Assembly: GCF_025231525.1 (NCBI RefSeq) | Contig: NZ_CP103057.1 | Coordinates: forward strand, 124,001-188,000 | Direction of reading: 5' to 3' | Source: Sphingomonas endolithica | GTDB lineage: Bacteria > Pseudomonadota > Alphaproteobacteria > Sphingomonadales > Sphingomonadaceae | DNA length: 64,000 nucleotides | In this document: positions 44,645 to 54,407 of the stretch, in pieces | Layout of the letters: every line of letters begins with the position of its first letter | Position numbering within the stretch: the stretch's first letter is position 1 | Notes under the pieces: generated by a model | The model's input: the letters and a program-made list of their open reading frames with translations, nothing else | Told to the model about the DNA's origin: nothing | Databases searched by the model: none | Made by a program: the position numbers and the translations under genes

Positions 44645-47434
44645 ATGCTGCAGCGCCGCGCGTTCGCAACGCTTCTTCTTGTAACAACCACGCTGGTGGC
44701 ACCTGCTGCCCTAGCGCAGAGCGCGCCCCCTCCGGCGCCGTCGACCCCCCCGCCTGCCGCGCAGCCTTCCATGCCCAACGCCGCGCCATCGGACGTCACG
44801 GGCGCAGCGCAGCAGGCCGGCGATCCGCAGCAGGAGGTCGAGGTTTCGAGCCCGGGCTATAATGCCGACGACGTGCAGGACATCGTCGTCGTCGGGCGTA
44901 ATATCCCTAACGCGGTCCGCGCCACGCCGCAGGTCATCTCCGTCCTTTCCGGCGCCGATATTGCCCGCACCGGCGAAGGCGACATCGCCGGCGCGCTGTC
45001 TCGCGTCACTGGCCTCAGCGTCGTGGGCGGCGGGTTCGTCTACGTTCGCGGTCTTGGCGATCGTTACTCATCCTCGATGCTCAACGGCTCGCCCTTGCCA
45101 AGCCCGGAGCCGCTGCGCCGCTCGGTGCCGCTCGACATTTTCCCGACCAGCATCGTCGGGTCCGCATTGGTCCAGAAGACCTATTCGGTGAATTATCCGG
45201 GTGAATTCGGTGGCGGCGTGATCAATCTCACGACCAAGGCGATCCCGACCGAAAGCTTCATCTCGGTCGGTGGTTCGGTCGCCGCCGATACCCGGACGAC
45301 GGGCGGTCTCGGCTACACCTATTACGGCGGCGACCATGACTGGCTCGGTTTCGATGACGGGACGCGCAAGGTGCCCGGCTTCATCAAGAACGCGGCGGAC
45401 GGGAGCGGCATCATCCCGAGCGATCAGGTCGCGACGCTCAGCAACGCCAGCACCACGCTGCTGCAGCGTAACAAGAACCTGCCGGCCAATTTCTCGGGCG
45501 AAGCGAGCGGTGGCCTGGTGTTCGACATCGGTGGCGATCGTCTCGGCTTCATCGCCTCGGCCAGCGCGAGCAACACCTTCCGTACCCGCGCCACGACGCA
45601 GCAGGACTCGGTCTCGCCAGACGGCACGCTCCGCAACGATTTCCGCACGGTGCTGACTGACAACCGGATCGTCGCCAATGGCCTGCTCGGCATTGGCTAT
45701 GAATTCGGCCCGAACACGATCCGTGCGACCGGCGTCTACATTCATGACACGCTCAAGCAGGGGCGCCTCTCGGGCGCGACCGTATACAACAATTCGAGCG
45801 GCCTGCGTCTCCAGCAGAACACCAACTGGTTCGAGCGCCAACTGGTCGAAGGTCAGGCCGTCGGCGAGTTCAAGCTGACCGATGATCTGCACCTCGACGT
45901 CCGCGGTGCTTATGCCAATTCGAAGCGCAATGCCCCGTACGAGCGCCAGTTCGATTATTTGTGCTCGCCTACCACCACGACCGGCCTGCCGATCACGGTG
46001 ACGGAGCGTCCGGGCGTCGGCGGCTTCCAGTGCGGCGGCGCCTATCAGGTGACGCAGCGCTTCTCGCCCTTCGCGTCGATCATCTTCAGCAGGCTGAGCG
46101 AAAATCTGTACAGCGGGCAGGGCGATCTCAGCTACAAGCTGGATATCGGTCGTCCGGTGACGCTGTCGGCCGGCTATTATTATTCCGACACCGATCGCAC
46201 CTCGACCCGCCTGCAATTCAATTACCAGACGGCGCGTGGCGGCGGTACGGCGCCCGGCTATCCCTACAATCTGTTACGCCCCGATTATCTGCTGTCGGTC
46301 GATTCAATCGCCGCCAACCAGATCCAGTTGCAGTTTAGCACGCCGCTGGGGGCCTATGCCTATGATGCAGGCCTCACGATCCATGCTGGTTACGGTCAAG
46401 CCGAAGCCGAGATCACCGACGGCGTCCGTGCGACAGCCGGCGTGCGATATGAAACGGCCAAGGAGGACGTGACCCCGATCGGTGCGACGACCACCCGTCT
46501 GAAGAACGATTACTTCCTGCCCGCGCTGACGGTGACGTGGAATTTTGCTTCGGACATGCAGCTGCGCGCGAGTGGATCGAAGACGATTTCGCGGCCCCAA
46601 TTCCGCGAACTCGCACCGCAGCAGTTCCGTGACCCGGAATCGGATCGCCTGTTTTTCGGTAACCCGAACTTGAGCGACTCGGAATTGTACAATTTCGAAG
46701 CCCGTTACGAGTATTTCTTTGGGCGTGACCAGCGCTTCACCCTGGGCGGCTTCTACAAGCACATCAAGAATCCGGTCGAGCAGGTCGGCTTCTACACCGG
46801 TGCCGACGATCGCTTGCAGACCGGCTTCACCAACCTGCCCAAGGCCAAGCTCTACGGCGGCGAAATCGAACTGCAGAAATACTTCCCGCTCGATACGCTC
46901 GGCGGTGATTTTTTTGCGACACGCCGCGCTTTGTTCATCGCCAACTACACCTACTCGAAATCGTCGATCACCGCCGATGATTCCTGCGCGCCGAACGTGC
47001 TCAGTCAGACCTTGGGTAGCTGTCAGGCTGGCTTTGGCCCAGCGTCGCTGCAGTTCCGCGATGGCGCGTCGCTCACCGGGCAGTCTGATCACCTAGTCAA
47101 CGTGCAGGTTGGCCTCGAAGATACGGCCTCGCTGTCGCAGATCACGATGCTGTTCAATTATGCCAGCGACCGCGTGACCAATCGCGGACCGTCCAACCTG
47201 AGCGGCGTCGGCTTCCAGCCCGATATCGTCGAGAAGCCCGGCATCCGTCTGGATCTCGTGGCGCGTCAGGGCTTCAAGCTGGGCGGCGGTCAGTGGGAGC
47301 TGAAGCTGGAGGCGCGCAACCTCACCGGTACGCGCTTCGAGGAAGGTCAGACCTTCGGCGACGGTCAGCGCGTGCTGGCCAACAGCTACCGTCTCGGCCG
47401 GATCTTTTCGGCCGGCATCAGCACCACGTTCTGA
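44645..47434 (+). CDS. TonB-dependent outer-membrane receptor
   Basis: A 929-residue receptor when starting at ATG 44645, which opens a signal peptide (MLQRRAFATLLLVTTTLVAP, cut near ALAQ). A Pro/Ala/Gln-rich segment follows, then a TonB-box-like DIVVVGRNIP and a plug with GGFVYVRGLGDRYSSSMLNG and GGGVINLTTK. The barrel ends in a terminal Phe (SAGISTTF). An ATG at 44618 is an alternative start, inside the terminator. It probably shares phosphate control with the preceding lipoprotein; its substrate is unknown. Confidence 0.92.
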   Translation: MLQRRAFATLLLVTTTLVAPAALAQSAPPPAPSTPPPAAQPSMPNAAPSDVTGAAQQAGDPQQEVEVSSPGYNADDVQDIVVVGRNIPNAVRATPQVISVLSGADIARTGEGDIAGALSRVTGLSVVGGGFVYVRGLGDRYSSSMLNGSPLPSPEPLRRSVPLDIFPTSIVGSALVQKTYSVNYPGEFGGGVINLTTKAIPTESFISVGGSVAADTRTTGGLGYTYYGGDHDWLGFDDGTRKVPGFIKNAADGSGIIPSDQVATLSNASTTLLQRNKNLPANFSGEASGGLVFDIGGDRLGFIASASASNTFRTRATTQQDSVSPDGTLRNDFRTVLTDNRIVANGLLGIGYEFGPNTIRATGVYIHDTLKQGRLSGATVYNNSSGLRLQQNTNWFERQLVEGQAVGEFKLTDDLHLDVRGAYANSKRNAPYERQFDYLCSPTTTTGLPITVTERPGVGGFQCGGAYQVTQRFSPFASIIFSRLSENLYSGQGDLSYKLDIGRPVTLSAGYYYSDTDRTSTRLQFNYQTARGGGTAPGYPYNLLRPDYLLSVDSIAANQIQLQFSTPLGAYAYDAGLTIHAGYGQAEAEITDGVRATAGVRYETAKEDVTPIGATTTRLKNDYFLPALTVTWNFASDMQLRASGSKTISRPQFRELAPQQFRDPESDRLFFGNPNLSDSELYNFEARYEYFFGRDQRFTLGGFYKHIKNPVEQVGFYTGADDRLQTGFTNLPKAKLYGGEIELQKYFPLDTLGGDFFATRRALFIANYTYSKSSITADDSCAPNVLSQTLGSCQAGFGPASLQFRDGASLTGQSDHLVNVQVGLEDTASLSQITMLFNYASDRVTNRGPSNLSGVGFQPDIVEKPGIRLDLVARQGFKLGGGQWELKLEARNLTGTRFEEGQTFGDGQRVLANSYRLGRIFSAGISTTF

Positions 47435-47439
47435 TGCAA

Positions 47440-47470
47440 CTGTCCCTCCCCCCGGACGGGGGAGGGACAG
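47440..47470. terminator. Bidirectional terminator between convergent genes
   Basis: CTGTCCCTCCCCC (47440-47452) and GGGGGAGGGACAG (47458-47470) form a 13-bp perfect stem with a 5-nt loop, between the receptor and the convergent oxygenase gene. T-runs are absent on both sides. Confidence 0.6.
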
Positions 47471-47480
47471 CTTCAACGCT

Positions 47481-48143
47481 TCAACCCCATTCGCGCTCGC
47501 GAAACCATTTCGTGATCACGTATTTCACACCGGCGCGCACCTTCATCCCCTGATGGATCGTCGCGGGGTTCGGCGTGCCATCCGGGCGCAGGTTGTTCCA
47601 GGCGAGCAGCTTGCCGACCTCGGGCTGCACGATCTTGTCGATCGTCTTAAAGCGCGTCGCGCCGCCCGCCTCGGGTTCGTTCAAATAGATCATCACTGTC
47701 CAGGTGCGCTGCCCGGCGACGCTGCAATAGCGCGCATAGTCGACACCGGCGGGCTCGAAATAATCGGTATGCCCCTTGAACTCCTGCCCCACGGCATAAC
47801 GCTGCCCCTGCATCGGCTCGCCATGCGCGGGGTTCAGCCCGGTAAAGGCGCGGATCCGTGCGTCCACCTCGATCACCGCAGGGTTGGCGGGGTCGAGGTC
47901 GCACGTCTCGCTGGTGCGGAACGCAGCATCGCCATTAGGGTCGGATAGCGTGGATGGCCGCCGCTGCGCCTCTACCTGCGCCACGATCGCGGCGCACAGG
48001 TCGGGTTCCAGAAAGCCCTTGCGCAGGAACAGGGTCAGCTTGGGGCTGGGCACGCGCTGCACGCCGGCTTGCGCCCGCAAATGCGCCACCAGCGCGTCGG
48101 ATGGATGGCCGGAGCCGAAATCGGGCATGTCGCTCACCGGCAC
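47481..48143 (-). CDS. 2-oxoglutarate/Fe(II) dioxygenase, prolyl 4-hydroxylase type
   Basis: A 220-residue dioxygenase of the P4H family. The iron facial triad is visible as His and Asp in KGHTDYFEP and the distal His in ATIHQGMKVRAGVKYVITKW, where the Lys after it would bind 2-oxoglutarate. The RTSETCDLDP and RTWTVMIYLNEPEAGGATRF segments are typical. The protein substrate is unknown. It is convergent with the receptor gene and divergent from gspC. Confidence 0.9.
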   Translation of the reverse strand: MPVSDMPDFGSGHPSDALVAHLRAQAGVQRVPSPKLTLFLRKGFLEPDLCAAIVAQVEAQRRPSTLSDPNGDAAFRTSETCDLDPANPAVIEVDARIRAFTGLNPAHGEPMQGQRYAVGQEFKGHTDYFEPAGVDYARYCSVAGQRTWTVMIYLNEPEAGGATRFKTIDKIVQPEVGKLLAWNNLRPDGTPNPATIHQGMKVRAGVKYVITKWFREREWG

Positions 48144-48279
48144 AGCTTTGCCGGATCGCCGCGAGATTCGCCAGCCTGCACGATCACCTGTACTGCTGGC
48201 GCAAAAGGTTCACACCAGTGCCGCGCAACTGTAACAATGGCAGCCTAGCAGGATCGTCACCCCGGGGGATACTCACGTA

Positions 48280-49110
48280 ATGCGGCTCGAACTCGATGCT
48301 CGCGCGCGCCGTTTGCTCCGGCGGCTGCCACGCACCAACCTGTATTCGGCACTCGAGCTGCTGTTGCTCGCCGGCCTTGCGGTGCAGTGCGCCCGGCTCT
48401 TGTGGGTCATCGTCACGCCGGTCGGCCCGCTGGGTGCCTGGCGCCCGGTCGAGCCCGGCGTCGCCGGCTCGCCGTCCGCGATCCTGCACGGGTTCGATCC
48501 CTTCTTCCGCGTGACCGGCACACCTGCCGGCCCGGCCGTGGTCACCGCGTTGCAGCTGACCCTGTTTGGCACGCGCATCGACGAGGCCGTCGGCGGCGGC
48601 TCGGCAATCATTGCCGGTCCCGACGGTATACAGCAAAGCGTGGCGGTCGGCGCTGAGATCATCCCCGGTGTCCGGCTGAAATCGGTGGCGTTCGATCACG
48701 TCACGATTGATCGTGGCGGCACCAGCGAGGATCTGTTCATCGATCAGTCGGGCGGCGTGCCGCCTGCCGCGCCCACGTCCGGCGCCCCCGCGGCGCCCGG
48801 CACGCCGCCGGCATCTCCGGGCGCAGGCGTCACGCTGGCGCAGTTGCAGAGCGATATCGGGTTCATCCCGCGCGTCGATGGCGGCCGCGTCAGCGGGCTC
48901 GTCGTGCGTGCGCAAGGATCGGGCGCCGCCTTCCGCCAGGCGGGGCTGCAGGATGGTGACGTGGTCACCGTCATCGGCGGTCGCCCGGTCTCCGGCCCCG
49001 GCGACCTCGAACGGCTGGCGCCGCAATTCGGCAATGGCGGCACCTTGTCGCTGACGGTCGAACGCGGCACGAACACGCTTCCTCTTTCCCTTACGATAGC
49101 GGGCAAATGA
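48280..49110 (+). CDS. gspC: T2SS inner-membrane protein GspC
   Basis: First gene of the T2SS operon, 276 residues. One membrane segment (ALELLLLAGLAVQCARLLWV, residues 24-43) is followed by a homology region (residues 70-150). A Pro/Ala linker leads to a PDZ domain at about 190-276 (VVRAQGSGAAFRQAGLQDGD). It couples the secretin to the inner-membrane platform. The start follows an upstream region with one half-site CTGTAAC (48229) but no full Pho box. gspD overlaps as ATGA. Confidence 0.88.
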   Translation: MRLELDARARRLLRRLPRTNLYSALELLLLAGLAVQCARLLWVIVTPVGPLGAWRPVEPGVAGSPSAILHGFDPFFRVTGTPAGPAVVTALQLTLFGTRIDEAVGGGSAIIAGPDGIQQSVAVGAEIIPGVRLKSVAFDHVTIDRGGTSEDLFIDQSGGVPPAAPTSGAPAAPGTPPASPGAGVTLAQLQSDIGFIPRVDGGRVSGLVVRAQGSGAAFRQAGLQDGDVVTVIGGRPVSGPGDLERLAPQFGNGGTLSLTVERGTNTLPLSLTIAGK

Positions 49111-51314
49111 AAAAACTGATTCTCGCGCCGGTGCTGGCCGCATGCCTGGCCGGCCCGCTGGTGGCGCAGACCACGCTCAACGTCCGCGATGCCGATATCC
49201 GGGCGTTCATCGCCGATGCCGCCAAGGTGACCGGGCGCACTTTCGTCATCGACAATCGCGTGCAGGGCAAGGTGACGGTGGTCACCGATCGGCCGCTCAG
49301 CCGCTCGGAATATTTCGAAGTGTTCCTCTCCACCTTGCGCGCCAATGGCCTGGTCGCGGTGCCGAGCGCAGGCGGCGTGTTCCGTGTCCAGCCGACCGAC
49401 AATGCCGCCTCGCAGCCGAGCCGGATCGGCTCGCGCGGCGCGGCACGCAACAGCTTCGTCACCGAGATCATCCGCCTGCGCTCGATCGACGCCACCTCCG
49501 CGGTCGAGACGGTGCGCCCGCTGGTTAGCGCGCAAGGCTCGGTCACCGCCAATCGCGGCGGCAACAGCCTGGTCGTGGTCGATTTCGCCGACAATGTCCG
49601 CCGCGTGCGCGAAGTGGTGCGCCGCATCGACACCGACAACGCCTCGACGCGCGTGATCGCGCTCAAGAATGCCGGGGCGCGCGAGATCGCCACCGCGCTC
49701 ACCGCGCTCGCCACCGGCGGTGGCCAGCCGGGCGGGCAGGGTGGCGGCACCGGCACGGTCAGCGTCGTTGCCGTGCCCAGCTCCAATGCGGTCGCGCTGC
49801 GGGGCGACGCCGCCTCGGTCTCGCGCCTCGCCGCCGTCGCGCTGGATCTCGATGCCCGCGCGAAGAACGGTACCGAGATCAAGGTCCAGTTCCTCGAAAA
49901 CGCCGATGCCGAGCAATTGCTCCCGGTGCTGCAACAGCTCGTGGGGCAGCAACCGAGCCAGCCGACGCAATCCAACCAGCTGTCGCGGTCCAACTTCGGC
50001 GGCACCGGCAACAGCGCGGCCAACCAGCCGAGCAACATCCAGCAGCAGGCGCAACCCCAGCAGCAGCAGTCCAGCGCTGCAACGGGCGGTACGGGCCAGG
50101 CGGCGATCGTCGCCGATGGTGGCCGCACCGCTTCGGTGGTCACGCGCTTTGCCGGCGCCAATGCGATCGTCATCGCTGCCCCGGCAGAGGTGCAGCGGCA
50201 ATTGTCCGACGTCATCCGCCAGCTCGACACGCGCCGCGAACAGGTGCTGGTCGAGGCGATCGTCGCCGAAGTATCGGATGCCACCGCCAGCCGCCTGGGC
50301 GTGCAGTTCCTGCTCGCCGGCCTGCCCGGCAGCGGCATTCCGAGCTTCGCCAGCACGTACAGCAATGCCGCGCCCAACCTGCTGCAGATCGCCGGCGCGA
50401 TCGGCGCGCGGCAGCTGAACACGACGACCACGACCGTCAACGGCGGCACCGTGACGACGACCACCAACAGCGCGGTCAGCGATTCGCTCGCCCAGTCGGC
50501 GATCCAGTCGATCCTCGGCGCGACCGGCGGCTTCGGCGGCGGCGCGTTCAACATCGGCAAGGATGCGATCTTCGGCGCGATCATCAACGCGGTGAAGAGC
50601 GACACGACGTCGAACCTGCTGCAGGCGCCGTCGCTCACCACGCTCGACAATCAGGAAGCGCGCATCCTGGTGGGTCAGGAAATCCCGATCACCACCGGCC
50701 AGGCGCTGAGCGACAATTTCGACAATGCCTTCCGCACCGTGCAGCGTGAGAATGTCGGCATCCAGCTGGAGGTCAAGCCGCAGGTCAATTCCTCCGGCAC
50801 GATCAAGCTGTTCCTGCACCAGCAGGTCAGCAGCATCGCCGGCCCGGTCAGCGGCGACAATAGCGACCTGATCCTCAACAAGCGCGAAGTCGAGACGACG
50901 CTGACCGTGGATGACGGCCAGATCGCGGTGATCGGCGGACTGCTGAGCGACGACGAACGTCGTACGATCGAGAAGATCCCGCTGCTGGGCGATCTGCCCG
51001 GCGTCGGCGCATTGTTCCGCTCCAAGGCCAAGCAGCGCACCAAGACCAACCTGATGATCTTCATTCGCCCGACCATCCTGCGCTCGGCCGAGGATCAGCG
51101 CCGCGTGACCGAGCAGCGCTACGGCTATCTGCGCCTGCAACAGGCCGGGCAGCAGCCGGACGTCGAGCCGAGCATCGACCAGTTGGTGCGCGACTATCTC
51201 GGCGCCCCCGCACCGCTCCCGCCCGCCGGGCAGGACGGCAGCATCGAGGATCCGCGTATCGCCGTGCCGGTGCAGCGCAGCTCGTCGGTCATCATCCGGC
51301 GCAAGCGCCCGTGA
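49107..51314 (+). CDS. gspD: T2SS outer-membrane secretin GspD
   Basis: The outer-membrane channel, 735 residues, with a signal peptide (MKKLILAPVLAACLAGPLVA). N0-N3 domains occupy about 25-340, with Gln/Asn-rich and Gly-rich loops near residues 290-325 (QPSNIQQQAQPQQQQSSA). The secretin core shows DTTSNLLQAPSLTTLDNQEA, VGQEIPITTGQ and the C-terminal GLLSDDERRTIEKIPLLGDLPGV. A typical S-domain at the end suggests a pilotin, but none is found here. Confidence 0.95.
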   Translation: MKKLILAPVLAACLAGPLVAQTTLNVRDADIRAFIADAAKVTGRTFVIDNRVQGKVTVVTDRPLSRSEYFEVFLSTLRANGLVAVPSAGGVFRVQPTDNAASQPSRIGSRGAARNSFVTEIIRLRSIDATSAVETVRPLVSAQGSVTANRGGNSLVVVDFADNVRRVREVVRRIDTDNASTRVIALKNAGAREIATALTALATGGGQPGGQGGGTGTVSVVAVPSSNAVALRGDAASVSRLAAVALDLDARAKNGTEIKVQFLENADAEQLLPVLQQLVGQQPSQPTQSNQLSRSNFGGTGNSAANQPSNIQQQAQPQQQQSSAATGGTGQAAIVADGGRTASVVTRFAGANAIVIAAPAEVQRQLSDVIRQLDTRREQVLVEAIVAEVSDATASRLGVQFLLAGLPGSGIPSFASTYSNAAPNLLQIAGAIGARQLNTTTTTVNGGTVTTTTNSAVSDSLAQSAIQSILGATGGFGGGAFNIGKDAIFGAIINAVKSDTTSNLLQAPSLTTLDNQEARILVGQEIPITTGQALSDNFDNAFRTVQRENVGIQLEVKPQVNSSGTIKLFLHQQVSSIAGPVSGDNSDLILNKREVETTLTVDDGQIAVIGGLLSDDERRTIEKIPLLGDLPGVGALFRSKAKQRTKTNLMIFIRPTILRSAEDQRRVTEQRYGYLRLQQAGQQPDVEPSIDQLVRDYLGAPAPLPPAGQDGSIEDPRIAVPVQRSSSVIIRRKRP

Positions 51315-51342
51315 TGTACGTGGCCGCCCAGCACGGGATTGA

Positions 51343-51446
51343 GTTCCCCGGCGAATGCCGGGGGCCAGTCGTGGCACGGCAGTTGGCCGACGCGACGCCT
51401 GCCAACGATCACCTTCGCACCTGGACCCCGGCCTACGCCGGGGAAC
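51343..51446. repeat. Palindromic repeat, family R3, in the gspD-gspE gap
   Basis: Left arm GTTCCCCGGCGAATGCCGGG and right arm ACCCCGGCCTACGCCGGGGA with a 60-nt centre. It occupies most of the 151-nt gap inside the T2SS operon and falsely extends the gspE frame upstream. Confidence 0.8.
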
Positions 51447-51465
51447 AAGGATCAGGAGCGTCAGC

Positions 51466-53103
51466 ATGACGGTCACCGACGTCGAGTTCAGCCCGAGCGA
51501 CGATCACGCGCAACCCTTGAGCATGGGCGCCGCCGCCATTGCCCTGCAGGACCCCCTGATCCTGGCCGCCGAAGCGCCAATCCTTCCGCTCGAGATGCTC
51601 GCCATCCCCTACGCCTTCGCGCGCCGCTTCGGGGTCGTGCTGCAGGCGGGGGAGGGCACCCACGCCGCCATCGCCATGCGCGAAGGCTCCGATCCCAAGG
51701 TGCTGCTGGAGTTGCGCCGCCACCTCGCGCGCCCGTTCGATGTCGAATTCGTCGCGCCCGAGGCGTTCGACCGCCTGCTTTCCGATCGCTACGCCATGGA
51801 TGGCCAGGCGGCTGCCGTCGCCGCGGGCACGTTGGGATTGGGCGACGAACTCGATCTGCTCGCCGGTGACCTGCCCAGCGCCGACGATCTGCTCGACACT
51901 GCTGATGACGCGCCCGCGATCCGCCTGATCAACGGCATCATCGCCGACGCCGCCCGCAATGGCGTGTCCGACATCCATGTCGAGCCATACGAGAGCGGTC
52001 TCGTCGTGCGCATGCGCATCGATGGGGTGCTGCGTGAGACATTGCGCATGCCGCCGCACGTTGCGCCGGTTGTGGTCAGCCGCATCAAGGTCATGGCGCG
52101 CCTCGACATCGCCGAGCGCCGCGTGCCGCAGGATGGCCGTATCGGCCTCACGCTCGGCGGCAAGCTGCTCGACGTTCGCGTGTCGACGTTGCCCAGCCGG
52201 GCTGGCGAACGCGTCGTGCTGCGTATCCTTGACAAGGACAATGCCGGCATCGACATGGACGTGCTCGGCCTGTCGCCGGCGATCAACAAGATCCTGAAGG
52301 AAGCGCTGAGCGAGCCGAACGGCATCGTGCTCGTCACGGGGCCGACGGGCTCAGGCAAGACGACCACGCTCTACGCGGCGCTCCGCACGCTCAACGACGG
52401 CAGCAGCAACATCCTGACGGTGGAGGATCCGGTCGAATATGCCATGGACGGCATCGGACAGACGCAGGTCAATCCCAAGGTCGGCCTGACCTTCGCCGCC
52501 GGCTTGCGCGCGATCCTGCGCCAGGATCCGGATGTCGTGATGGTCGGCGAAATCCGCGATCGCGAGACGGCCGAGATCGCCGTCCAGGCCTCGCTGACGG
52601 GCCATCTCGTGCTGTCGACCGTCCACACCAATGACGCGGTCGGCGCGATCACGCGTATGCGCGACATGAAGATCGAGCCGTTCCTGCTCGCCTCCACACT
52701 CCGCGCCGTGATCGCGCAGCGCCTGGTGCGCAAATTATGCGAACATTGCCGCCGCCCGGTCCAGGCAAGCGGCTCCGTCTCGGCGCTGCTCGGCTTCGAT
52801 CCCGGCGCGGTCGTCTACCAGCCGGTCGGCTGCCAACATTGCGCGCAGACCGGCTTCAAGGGCCGCATCGGCGTGTTCGAGGCGATCCGCATCGACGACA
52901 CGATCCGCCGCCTGATCAACGATGGCGGCGACGAATCGATCATCGCCCGCCACGCCTTCCTGCATTCGCCCAATCTCGGCTCGGCGGCGCGGCAATTGGT
53001 CCGCGACGGCCTGACCACGCCCGAGGAAGCGGTGCGCGTCTCGCGGCGCGACATGGCCGATGTCGAAGCACCGTTGGTGGTGGAGCCTGAGGCAGGTGCA
53101 TAG
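51466..53103 (+). CDS. gspE: T2SS ATPase GspE
   Basis: The hexameric ATPase that powers pseudopilus assembly, 545 residues. The ATG at 51466 follows ATCAGGAGC. Walker A is VTGPTGSGKTTTLYAALRTL, the Asp box is RQDPDVVMVGEIRDRETAEI, and the His box is STVHTNDA. A tetracysteine zinc motif (CEHCRRPV and VGCQHCAQTGF) lies near the C-terminus. It interacts with GspL in the membrane platform. Confidence 0.96.
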   Translation: MTVTDVEFSPSDDHAQPLSMGAAAIALQDPLILAAEAPILPLEMLAIPYAFARRFGVVLQAGEGTHAAIAMREGSDPKVLLELRRHLARPFDVEFVAPEAFDRLLSDRYAMDGQAAAVAAGTLGLGDELDLLAGDLPSADDLLDTADDAPAIRLINGIIADAARNGVSDIHVEPYESGLVVRMRIDGVLRETLRMPPHVAPVVVSRIKVMARLDIAERRVPQDGRIGLTLGGKLLDVRVSTLPSRAGERVVLRILDKDNAGIDMDVLGLSPAINKILKEALSEPNGIVLVTGPTGSGKTTTLYAALRTLNDGSSNILTVEDPVEYAMDGIGQTQVNPKVGLTFAAGLRAILRQDPDVVMVGEIRDRETAEIAVQASLTGHLVLSTVHTNDAVGAITRMRDMKIEPFLLASTLRAVIAQRLVRKLCEHCRRPVQASGSVSALLGFDPGAVVYQPVGCQHCAQTGFKGRIGVFEAIRIDDTIRRLINDGGDESIIARHAFLHSPNLGSAARQLVRDGLTTPEEAVRVSRRDMADVEAPLVVEPEAGA

Positions 53104-53114
53104 CGCGCTTCCTT

Positions 53115-53166
53115 GTTCCCCCGCGGAGGCGGGGGCCCAGCCTGGGCTCCCGCCTTCGCGGGAGCA
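53115..53166. repeat. Short palindromic repeat in the gspE-gspF gap
   Basis: GTTCCCCCGCGGAGGCGGGG and a right arm CTCCCGCCTTCGCGGGAGCA. The 77-nt gap consists almost wholly of it. Confidence 0.7.
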
Positions 53167-53180
53167 CATGGGGGTGGGGC

Positions 53181-54407
53181 ATGCCTAATTTCGACTATCT
53201 GGTCATCGACACCGCCGGTGCCGAGAAGCGCGGCCATATCGCCGCCGATTCGATCGAGGCCGCCCGCATCGCGCTCGACCGGCGCAAGATGTACGTGGTC
53301 CGGATCGAGCCCGGCTCCGGCGAGCCGCCACGCGGCAAGCCCCTGGTCACCGGCCTTTCGTTCCGCCGCAACAAGATGGGCGTCAAGCAACTCACCTTGT
53401 TCACCCGCCAGCTCGCCACCCTCAACCAGGTCTCGCCGCTCGAGGAATCGCTGCGCACGATCACCCGCCAGACCGAGCAGGAACAGGTCCGCGCGATCGT
53501 CGCCAACGTCCATGCCGGGGTGATGGAGGGCCGACGTTTGGCCGAATCGATGGGCCGCGAACCCAAGAGCTTTCCGCCGCTGTACCGCGCGATGGTCTCG
53601 GCCGGCGAACGCTCGGGCTCGCTGCCGATCATCCTCGAACGCCTGTCGATACTCCTCGAGCGTCAGGCCGAGATCAACGGCAAGATCATCACCACGCTCG
53701 CGTATCCGGCGATCCTGTCGATCGTCGCGATCGGCGTGGTCACCGCGCTGATGGTATTCGTCGTGCCGCAGGTCGTCGAGCAATTCGACACGGTCGGCCA
53801 GCAACTTCCCTTGCTCACCCGCCTGGTCATCGCATTGTCCGACTTCCTGGTCGCCTATTGGTGGGTGTTGCTGCTCGGCATGGTCGGTGCCGCCCTGCTT
53901 GCCTGGCAGGCGCTGAAACAACCCTCGATCCGCCTGGCATTCGACGCCTGGATCCTGCGCGTGCCGCTGCTCGGCCGCCTGATCCGCGATCTCCACGCCG
54001 CGCGCATGGCGCGCACGCTGGCGACGATGGTCGCCAGCCGCCTGCCGCTGCTGGAAGGCCTGACGCTCACCGCCGGCACGATCCACAACCGCCGTCTGCG
54101 CGCCGCCTCGGACGAGATCGTCGATTCGATTCGCGGCGGCGGCAGCCTGTCCGCCGCCATGCGCCGCGCCGGCGTCTTCCCGCCGCTGCTCACCTATCTC
54201 ACCGCCAGCGGGGAGGCGGCCGGGCGGCTCGACGAGATGCTGGAGAAAGCGGCCGACTATCTCGAACGCGAATTCGATCGCTTCACCACCACCGCTCTGT
54301 CGCTGCTCGAACCGGCGATCATCGTGTTGATGGGCGGTATCGTCGCCACGATTGTGCTATCGATCCTGCTGCCGATCCTGCAGCTCAACACCCTTGCCGG
54401 CCAATGA
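53181..54407 (+). CDS. gspF: T2SS inner-membrane platform protein GspF
   Basis: A 408-residue polytopic protein with two T2SSF domains. The first (LTLFTRQLATLNQVSPLEES) and second (ARMARTLATMVASRLPLLEG) repeats each start a cytoplasmic domain. Membrane segments lie at about 173-195, 217-240 and 380-402. It anchors the base of the pseudopilus. Its stop overlaps the first possible gspG start as ATGA. Confidence 0.95.
   Translation: MPNFDYLVIDTAGAEKRGHIAADSIEAARIALDRRKMYVVRIEPGSGEPPRGKPLVTGLSFRRNKMGVKQLTLFTRQLATLNQVSPLEESLRTITRQTEQEQVRAIVANVHAGVMEGRRLAESMGREPKSFPPLYRAMVSAGERSGSLPIILERLSILLERQAEINGKIITTLAYPAILSIVAIGVVTALMVFVVPQVVEQFDTVGQQLPLLTRLVIALSDFLVAYWWVLLLGMVGAALLAWQALKQPSIRLAFDAWILRVPLLGRLIRDLHAARMARTLATMVASRLPLLEGLTLTAGTIHNRRLRAASDEIVDSIRGGGSLSAAMRRAGVFPPLLTYLTASGEAAGRLDEMLEKAADYLEREFDRFTTTALSLLEPAIIVLMGGIVATIVLSILLPILQLNTLAGQ

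Noticed and set aside
48229..48235. CTGTAAC half-site before gspC as a Pho box
   Set aside because: Sequences 11 bp up and down are poor matches, so only one 7-mer is present; not enough for a box.
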